A DNA stretch of 6,029 nucleotides from DATKEH01 sp035546355 (GTDB lineage Bacteria > Acidobacteriota > Thermoanaerobaculia > Multivoradales > JAIOJS01): assembly GCA_035546355.1 (NCBI GenBank), contig DATKEH010000278.1, positions 1-6,029 on the forward strand, in the 5' to 3' direction. This document shows, piece by piece, positions 1-3,560 of the stretch (position 1 is the first letter of the stretch; each line of letters opens with the position of its first letter). Under the pieces are notes generated by a model. That model was not told the DNA's origin. It was given only the letters and a program-made list of their open reading frames with translations, and did no database searches. A program made the translations under genes and the position numbers.

Positions 1-14
1 GGTCCGCCCCAGGG

Positions 15-24
15 TGATACTCTC
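15..24 (+). promoter_or_regulatory. Possible extended -10 element of gene 1
   Basis: The string TGATACTCTC contains a TG dinucleotide one base ahead of TACTCT, which fits a degenerate extended -10 element. It differs at one of ten positions from TGATATTCTC at 3134-3143, which serves as the proposed -10 of the receiver gene. A -35 box would lie off the left edge, so it cannot be tested. If used, transcription would begin near position 30 and leave a leader of about 57 bases before the ATG at 87. This is inferred from motif similarity only. Confidence 0.2.
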
Positions 25-68
25 GCCGCGCGGAGCGCGCTCACCGCGCGCCGATGGCTACGTTGGTC

Positions 69-80
69 GGAGAAGGGGGA
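69..80 (+). promoter_or_regulatory. Strong Shine-Dalgarno region deciding the gene 1 start
   Basis: The purine run GGAGAAGGGGGA ends 6 bases before the ATG at 87. It lies downstream of the other in-frame ATG at 54, so it supports initiation at 87. No comparable purine run precedes position 54. Confidence 0.65.
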
Positions 81-86
81 CCGCCA

Positions 87-608
87 ATGAGGAAACCAGG
101 GCCCGGACAGGAAGAACGGCCGCTCACGGTGTTCACCGACGACTACCGGATCGAGGGTGCGCTGCTCACCAGCACGATGGTCCGCACGTTGGACGACCTC
201 AACAACGACAGCACCTTCTTCACCCTGAACCGGGTGGAGCCCACCGCCGATGCTCCGGAGCTCCGGGAGGGCCCCTTGTCCGTCAACAAGGAGGCGATTC
301 TCTTCGTCCTGGAGCGCGAGGAGCGGCCCGCGCTCCAGTCCCGAGGGCGCTTCGCGCTCTCGGCGATCGACCTCAGGTTGGGTGAGCACCGGGTCGAGGG
401 CCTCCTCCACGTTCCCCCCGGGGGTCAGCCGAAGCCGCTCCTCGACGCCAGGACGCCGCGCTTCATCGCCATCACCCGGGCGAAGGTGACCGGGCCCGGC
501 ATCGAGGTCGAGGCCTCCTTCCTGGCCGTCCGGCGGGGCGCCATCCAGTTCGTTCAGGTGCTGGGGCCCGATGCCACGGCGGCCGCGGAGACCGAGCCAG
601 CCCGCTGA
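87..608 (+). CDS. Two-repeat beta-rich protein of unknown function (173 aa)
   Basis: I do not recognise a named gene. The protein is soluble: no signal peptide and no hydrophobic helix. It consists of two related halves. Copy 1 (residues about 14-76) has RIEG at 21-24, LNN at 38-40, FFTLNRVE at 44-51 and VNKEAILFV at 66-74. Copy 2 (about 95-159) has RVEG at 102-105, LLDA at 118-121, FIAITRAK at 126-133 and VRRGAIQFV at 148-156. Corresponding positions are offset by 81-82 residues throughout, which indicates an ancient tandem duplication of a small beta-barrel-like domain. The pattern resembles small DUF families (possibly DUF6812; from memory, unverified) with an RxEG strand, an LxD/N turn and a final hydrophobic strand. 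The ATG at 87 is preferred to the in-frame ATG at 54 because of the purine run at 69-80. The gene ends 52 bases from the convergent ammonia-lyase gene. The coding call is firm; the function is unknown. Confidence 0.85.
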   Translation: MRKPGPGQEERPLTVFTDDYRIEGALLTSTMVRTLDDLNNDSTFFTLNRVEPTADAPELREGPLSVNKEAILFVLEREERPALQSRGRFALSAIDLRLGEHRVEGLLHVPPGGQPKPLLDARTPRFIAITRAKVTGPGIEVEASFLAVRRGAIQFVQVLGPDATAAAETEPAR

Positions 609-640
609 CCGGCTCGGGGGCGTGCCGGCCCCGGCCCCGG
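609..640. terminator. GC-rich hairpin between convergent genes 1 and 2
   Basis: In the 52-base gap between two converging stop codons, 611-619 (GGCTCGGGG) pairs with 629-636 (CCCCGGCC). This gives an 8-bp stem with one bulged T and a 9-base loop. The outer CCGG at 609-612 and 637-640 offers alternative pairing. No T-run follows on either strand, so it is not a textbook intrinsic terminator. GC-rich genomes often use such hairpins without a U-tract, and the position suits a bidirectional terminator. Confidence 0.35.
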
Positions 641-660
641 ATCAGCGGTATCCCGGGAGG

Positions 661-1842
661 TCATCCGTTCGCGGGCCGTGCGCCCTGGCCCACGATAAGA
701 CGCCAGTGCTGGGGGTCGGTCGCACCTTCGGTAGACAGCAGGAGGACGCGGCTGTCGGCGTCGAGGTCCAGTCGCTCGCGCGCCTCCCGAGACCCGCTCC
801 CCTCCAGCAGCTCCAACAAGCCCGCCAGGCCGGCTGCGCCGGTCTCTCCCGACTCGACCCCGGCCTGCGCCAGCAGCCGCATCGCCTCCAGGGCGAGCTC
901 GTCGCGCACCGTCACCACGCCGTCGAGCCCGGCGCGCAGCCAGGGGAAAGCGACGGCCGAGGCGGTGCCGCAGTTGAGCCCCGCCATCACCGAGTGTTGC
1001 TCGCCCGGCAACGGCACCGGTGCGCCGGCCGCGAGGGCGGCGAGGACGCAGGCGGCGCTGTCGGGCTCGACGCCCACGAGACGGGGAGGCCGGGAAAGCC
1101 CGGGGCGCCGCCAGGCCATCACCGACGCTTGCGCCAGGGCGCCGACTCCGAGCTGCACCAGCGCCAGGTCGGGCAGCGCCTCGCCCGCCGCCCGCAGCTG
1201 ATCTTCGACCTCCCAGAAGAGGGTGAGATACCCCTCCGCCACCCACTGCGGCACCGGCTCGCCGCCGCCCGCGCCGCCGTCCTGCACCAGCAGATGCCGG
1301 GCGTCGCTCTGCTGCGCCGCCCGCGCCACCGCCCGGTCGTAGCCGCCGTCGACCCCCTCGACGTCGGCGCCCTCGCCGGCGATGGCGGCGATCCGCGCCG
1401 GCGCGGTGCCGGCGGGCACGAAGATCCGGGCGCCGAGCCCCAGCCAGGCCGCCACCCGGGCGACCGCCCGCCCGTGGTTGCCGTCGGTGGCGGCGAGCAG
1501 GGTCAGCGGCAGATGGGGCCGCAGGGCCGCCTTCAGCGCCTCCAGGTCCGGCGTCGGCCCTCCACCCGGATCGCCCGCGCCCTCATCGATCCCGAGCCTC
1601 TGCGCGAGGAGCCGGGCCACCGCCCAGCTGGCGCCGAGCACCTTGAACGCCGGCAGCCCGAGGCGGCGCGACTCGTCCTTGACCCACAGGCCGCCGAGGC
1701 CGAGCCGGCCGGCGAGCTCGGGCAGCGGGCGCAGCGGCGTGGGGCGGTAGCCCGGCAGCGCGGCGTGGAACGCCAGGGGCGCCCGCGGCGGCGACGCGAC
1801 GCAGGCTGCCGGCGCGACGCCGGTATTGGGGTGGAACGGCAT
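661..1842 (-). CDS. dpaL: Diaminopropionate ammonia-lyase family PLP enzyme
   Basis: A fold-type II PLP enzyme of 393 aa, against about 398 for E. coli YgeX/DpaL. It is collinear with that family from YRPTPL (32-37) to the C-terminal STEGATDP (370-377). The family enzyme converts 2,3-diaminopropionate to pyruvate and ammonia in the cytosol. Visible landmarks: VKDESRR at 54-60; AFKVLG at 65-70 with K67 as the probable Schiff-base lysine; TDGNHGR at 119-125 with D120; VQD at 186-188 with D188; the phosphate-loop-like GVGALA at 232-237; VEPD at 258-261; SVMAGLNCG at 284-292; SGETGAAGL at 331-339. The lysine and both acidic catalytic positions of the E. coli enzyme therefore appear kept. Two oddities: an insertion of roughly 10 residues near 84-100, and AGGG at 191-194 where E. 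coli has WEGY. The ATG at 1842 has a GGAGGT 12 bases upstream. No other diaminopropionate or purine catabolism gene lies nearby. The family is secure; exact substrate is uncertain, and a related amino-acid lyase is possible. Confidence 0.82.
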   Translation of the reverse strand: MPFHPNTGVAPAACVASPPRAPLAFHAALPGYRPTPLRPLPELAGRLGLGGLWVKDESRRLGLPAFKVLGASWAVARLLAQRLGIDEGAGDPGGGPTPDLEALKAALRPHLPLTLLAATDGNHGRAVARVAAWLGLGARIFVPAGTAPARIAAIAGEGADVEGVDGGYDRAVARAAQQSDARHLLVQDGGAGGGEPVPQWVAEGYLTLFWEVEDQLRAAGEALPDLALVQLGVGALAQASVMAWRRPGLSRPPRLVGVEPDSAACVLAALAAGAPVPLPGEQHSVMAGLNCGTASAVAFPWLRAGLDGVVTVRDELALEAMRLLAQAGVESGETGAAGLAGLLELLEGSGSREARERLDLDADSRVLLLSTEGATDPQHWRLIVGQGARPANG

Positions 1843-1854
1843 CGGAGAGAGCCT

Positions 1855-1860
1855 ACCTCC
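1855..1860 (-). promoter_or_regulatory. Shine-Dalgarno of the ammonia-lyase-like gene
   Basis: Read on the minus strand this is GGAGGT, a near-perfect anti-16S complement, 12 bases ahead of the ATG at 1842. The spacing is longer than the usual 5-9 bases, but there is no other in-frame ATG between it and 1842. Confidence 0.5.
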
Positions 1861-1908
1861 GGAGCGTGGAGACCGAGCGCGGCTCTCGACGGCCGTGGGC
1901 CCGTGGAT

Positions 1909-1939
1909 TTGATGTGCCGCATCCCTAATTTTGTATAAT
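1909..1939 (+). promoter_or_regulatory. Sigma70-type promoter of the methyltransferase-like gene
   Basis: A consensus -10 box TATAAT lies at 1934-1939 inside the most AT-rich patch of the window. TTGATG at 1909-1914 (four of six to TTGACA) gives a 19-base spacer, slightly long. Transcription would start near 1946, leaving a leader of about 17 bases before the ATG at 1963. That leader has no good Shine-Dalgarno; the best is AGAG at 1949-1952. On the opposite strand the same patch reads TATACA (1937 to 1932), so it could also act as a weak divergent -10 for the ammonia-lyase gene. Confidence 0.6.
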
Positions 1940-1962
1940 CAAACTCCTAGAGACTCCCCGCC

Positions 1963-2580
1963 ATGTCCGAGATCCCCTACCGCATCGCGTACGCGGTCCT
2001 GCTGCTCACCCTGTTGGCCGCCGTATCCGCCTATCGCCTCCGCGCCGAGCCGGCCGGAGGCCGCATCCCCGAGGCCGCGGCGCGCCGCACCGAGGGTCCG
2101 GCCCTCTACTTCACGCTGCGGCTCGGGGGGCTCGTGCTGTGGCTCGGCGCACTCGTCTACCCCTTCGCGCCCCGAGTGCTGGCGTGGGCGGCGCTGCCGC
2201 TGCCGGCCTGGCTGCGCTGGACGGGAGCGGCGGGCGCCGCAGCCGCCATCCCCCTCGTGTTCTGGGCCCAGCGATCGCTCGGCGGCAACGTGACCAAGAC
2301 GGTGCTCACCAAGAATCGGCACTCCCTGGTGACCGACGGGCCCTACCGTTGGGTCCGGCATCCGCTCTACGCGCTGGGCACCGTCATCCTCACCGGGCTC
2401 GGTCTCCTGGCCGCCAGTGGCTTCGTGCTCGCTGCCCTCGCCGTGCTGGCCCTCCCGCTCGCCCTCCGTACCCGGCTCGAGGAGCGCGCCCTGAGCCATC
2501 GCTTCGGCGACGCGTACCGCCGTTACGCGGAGCGGACCGGGCGCTTCCTGCCGCGGATTTCGCGGTCGATCGGCGGCTGA
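1963..2580 (+). CDS. Isoprenylcysteine carboxyl methyltransferase-like membrane protein
   Basis: A 205-aa multi-pass inner-membrane protein. Hydrophobic segments lie at about residues 7-24, 50-70, 84-102, and 137-168 (probably a helical hairpin). The C-terminal half carries the family signature: TDGPYRWVRHPLYALGT at 124-140, including the RHPLY motif of ICMT/PEMT-type SAM-dependent methyltransferases. It is followed by RLEERAL at 171-177 and FGDAYRRYAERTGRFLPR at 181-198, matching the usual EE, FG, Y-YxxR and FxP pattern. In the eukaryotic relative this half binds SAM and methylates a prenylated cysteine. Bacterial members are mostly uncharacterised and may methylate lipids or other hydrophobic substrates, so the substrate here is unknown. 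The ATG at 1963 directly follows the TATAAT promoter; no earlier in-frame start is compatible with it. It converges with the HTH regulator gene, 31 bases away, with only a weak 4-bp stem between. Confidence 0.85.
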   Translation: MSEIPYRIAYAVLLLTLLAAVSAYRLRAEPAGGRIPEAAARRTEGPALYFTLRLGGLVLWLGALVYPFAPRVLAWAALPLPAWLRWTGAAGAAAAIPLVFWAQRSLGGNVTKTVLTKNRHSLVTDGPYRWVRHPLYALGTVILTGLGLLAASGFVLAALAVLALPLALRTRLEERALSHRFGDAYRRYAERTGRFLPRISRSIGG

Positions 2581-2611
2581 GGACGGTCCGCCCCGGAGGA
2601 CGGCTGAGGCG

Positions 2612-3043
2612 TCACGGCCGCAACGCCGCCCGCACGTCGTCGGCGCGCAGCACCCCCTTGCGCTCGAGGGCCTCGACCAGCGCGGTCAGCACCTGGGCGG
2701 CTTCGCGCACCAAGGGGTCGCGGGAGGCGGCGGAACCCCGGCGCAAGGCCGCCAACGGGTCGGTGGCGTCCGGCTCGCGCACCTCGGTCGCCCAGGAGCC
2801 GCTGGCCGCAAAGCCCGCGCCCAGTGAGGCGGCGAAGAACTCCGCCGGCTGCACGTCGAGCGCCGCCAGCGCCTGCAGCAGGGCGTCGAGGGTCAGCCGT
2901 TTCTCGCCGCGCAGGGCGTCTCCCAGGTAGCCGCGCGCCCAGCCGAGCTCCCGCTCCAGGCTCGCCACCGACCGGCCGCGCGCCGCCAGCAGCTCCCGCA
3001 GCTCCCCCAACACCCGTTCCACGGAGGTCTCGCCCGCGGCCAT
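2612..3043 (-). CDS. XRE-family helix-turn-helix transcriptional regulator
   Basis: A 143-aa protein whose N-terminal residues 8-70 fit the Cro/CI (XRE) HTH. The pattern is LGELRELLAARGRS, then LERELGWARGYLGDALRGEK, then LTLDALLQALAALDVQPAEFF. The recognition helix is probably around WARGYLGDALRG (35-46). Many acidobacterial XRE proteins share this pattern, from recall. The linker 75-108 is low-complexity. The C-terminal residues 110-143 form amphipathic helices (VREAAQVLTALVEALERKG), perhaps for dimerisation. I chose the ATG at 3043. An in-frame TTG at 3076 would add 11 residues (AEELPRYLSI-like), but the HTH does not need them. Neither start has a good Shine-Dalgarno: a GAGGAG lies 21 bases before the ATG, too far. 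A TACCTT six bases before the ATG could be the -10 of a leaderless transcript (weak). It is divergent from the receiver gene and may control itself and that gene; the target is not shown by the sequence. Confidence 0.8.
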   Translation of the reverse strand: MAAGETSVERVLGELRELLAARGRSVASLERELGWARGYLGDALRGEKRLTLDALLQALAALDVQPAEFFAASLGAGFAASGSWATEVREPDATDPLAALRRGSAASRDPLVREAAQVLTALVEALERKGVLRADDVRAALRP

Positions 3044-3113
3044 GATCGAAAGGTATCTTGGCAGCTCCTCGGCCAAACCCCGGCAACCGCAGACTTTGTC
3101 CGTCGTCCCGGGG

Positions 3114-3142
3114 TAGACTGTCGCCGTCGCGGCTGATATTCT
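3114..3142 (+). promoter_or_regulatory. Extended -10 promoter of the receiver gene
   Basis: TAGACT at 3114-3119 (four of six to TTGACA) is separated by exactly 17 bases from TATTCT at 3137-3142 (four of six to TATAAT). The latter is preceded by TG at 3134-3135, one base away, which makes it an extended -10. Transcription would start near 3149, only about 8 bases ahead of the ATG at 3157. The mRNA would therefore be nearly leaderless, consistent with the missing Shine-Dalgarno. Confidence 0.5.
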
Positions 3143-3154
3143 CTGGCGTATCAG
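3133..3154. promoter_or_regulatory. 22-bp operator-like dyad
   Basis: CTGATA at 3133-3138 and TATCAG at 3149-3154 form a perfect 6-bp inverted repeat around a 10-base spacer. The arm centres are 16 bp apart, about one and a half helical turns. The dyad overlaps the proposed -10 and start site of the receiver gene and ends 2 bases before its ATG, a position suited to repression. The XRE regulator encoded divergently is the obvious candidate ligand, but that is inference. Confidence 0.4.
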
Positions 3155-3156
3155 AC

Positions 3157-3555
3157 ATGTGCTGTAGCAAGTGCTCCCAAGGCCCTCCCCGGCGCCCGGT
3201 GCTGGTAGTGGACGACGACGATGCCATCCGCCGGCTCCTCGCCCGTATCCTGACGCTGCGCGGCCTCCCCGTGATCGTGGCCGGCGCCCGCCGGGCCGCC
3301 GAGCGCGAGTTGGCGAGGGCCCCGGCCCTGCTGCTCACCGACCTCGACCTCGGCCGCGGCGAGGAGACCGCCGGGCTGACGCTCATCGCCCAGGCGGCGC
3401 GGATGGACCCGCCGGTGCCCGCGGTGCTCATCACGGCGGCGGCGACGCCCGAGACGCGCGCTCGCGCCGTGGACCTCGGCGCCGCGGTGGTCGCCAAGCC
3501 CTTCGCCGCCGCCGATCTGCTCCGCGCCGTCGCCGGCGCTCTCGGCGACCCCTGA
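3157..3555 (+). CDS. Stand-alone CheY-like response regulator receiver protein
   Basis: A 132-aa single-domain receiver with no output domain. The phosphorylation machinery is complete: the acidic pair in VLVVDDDD (D19/D20), the probable phospho-acceptor D62 in LLLTDLDLG, the switch threonine T93 in VLITAAA, and K114 in VVAKPF. The loop after the acceptor (GRGEETAG, 66-73) is slightly long. It should be phosphorylated by a histidine kinase, but none is encoded here, so the partner is unknown. It would act by protein contact, as an intermediary or stop-gap regulator. I start at the ATG at 3157, which directly follows the proposed promoter. A TTG at 3058 in the same frame would add 33 residues that look like translated spacer, overlap the promoter and run into the neighbouring gene's start. 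The N-terminus MCCSKC is unusual. It is divergent from the XRE gene and ends 5 bases from the convergent kinase gene. Confidence 0.85.
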   Translation: MCCSKCSQGPPRRPVLVVDDDDAIRRLLARILTLRGLPVIVAGARRAAERELARAPALLLTDLDLGRGEETAGLTLIAQAARMDPPVPAVLITAAATPETRARAVDLGAAVVAKPFAAADLLRAVAGALGDP

Positions 3556-3560
3556 CCCCC

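Noticed and set aside
571..1938. Long open frame opposite the ammonia-lyase gene
   Set aside because: It is the antisense of a clearly homologous gene, has Arg/Pro/Gly/Ala-rich translation with no domain, and stays open only because high GC removes stop codons. Similar frames opposite the kinase (for example 3563-4885 and 4318-5487) fail for the same reason.
2585..2594. Decamer GGTCCGCCCC repeated at 1-10 and 2585-2594
   Set aside because: Short, GC-only apart from one T, and in unrelated contexts (left edge and a convergent gap); chance is the simplest explanation.
2586..2601. GTCC-N8-GGAC hairpin between the methyltransferase and HTH genes
   Set aside because: A 4-bp stem is too weak to call a terminator, though its position between converging genes fits.
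3058..3156. N-terminal extension of the receiver protein from TTG 3058
   Set aside because: The extra 33 residues have no domain character, span the proposed promoter and operator, and come within 15 bases of the divergent gene's start.
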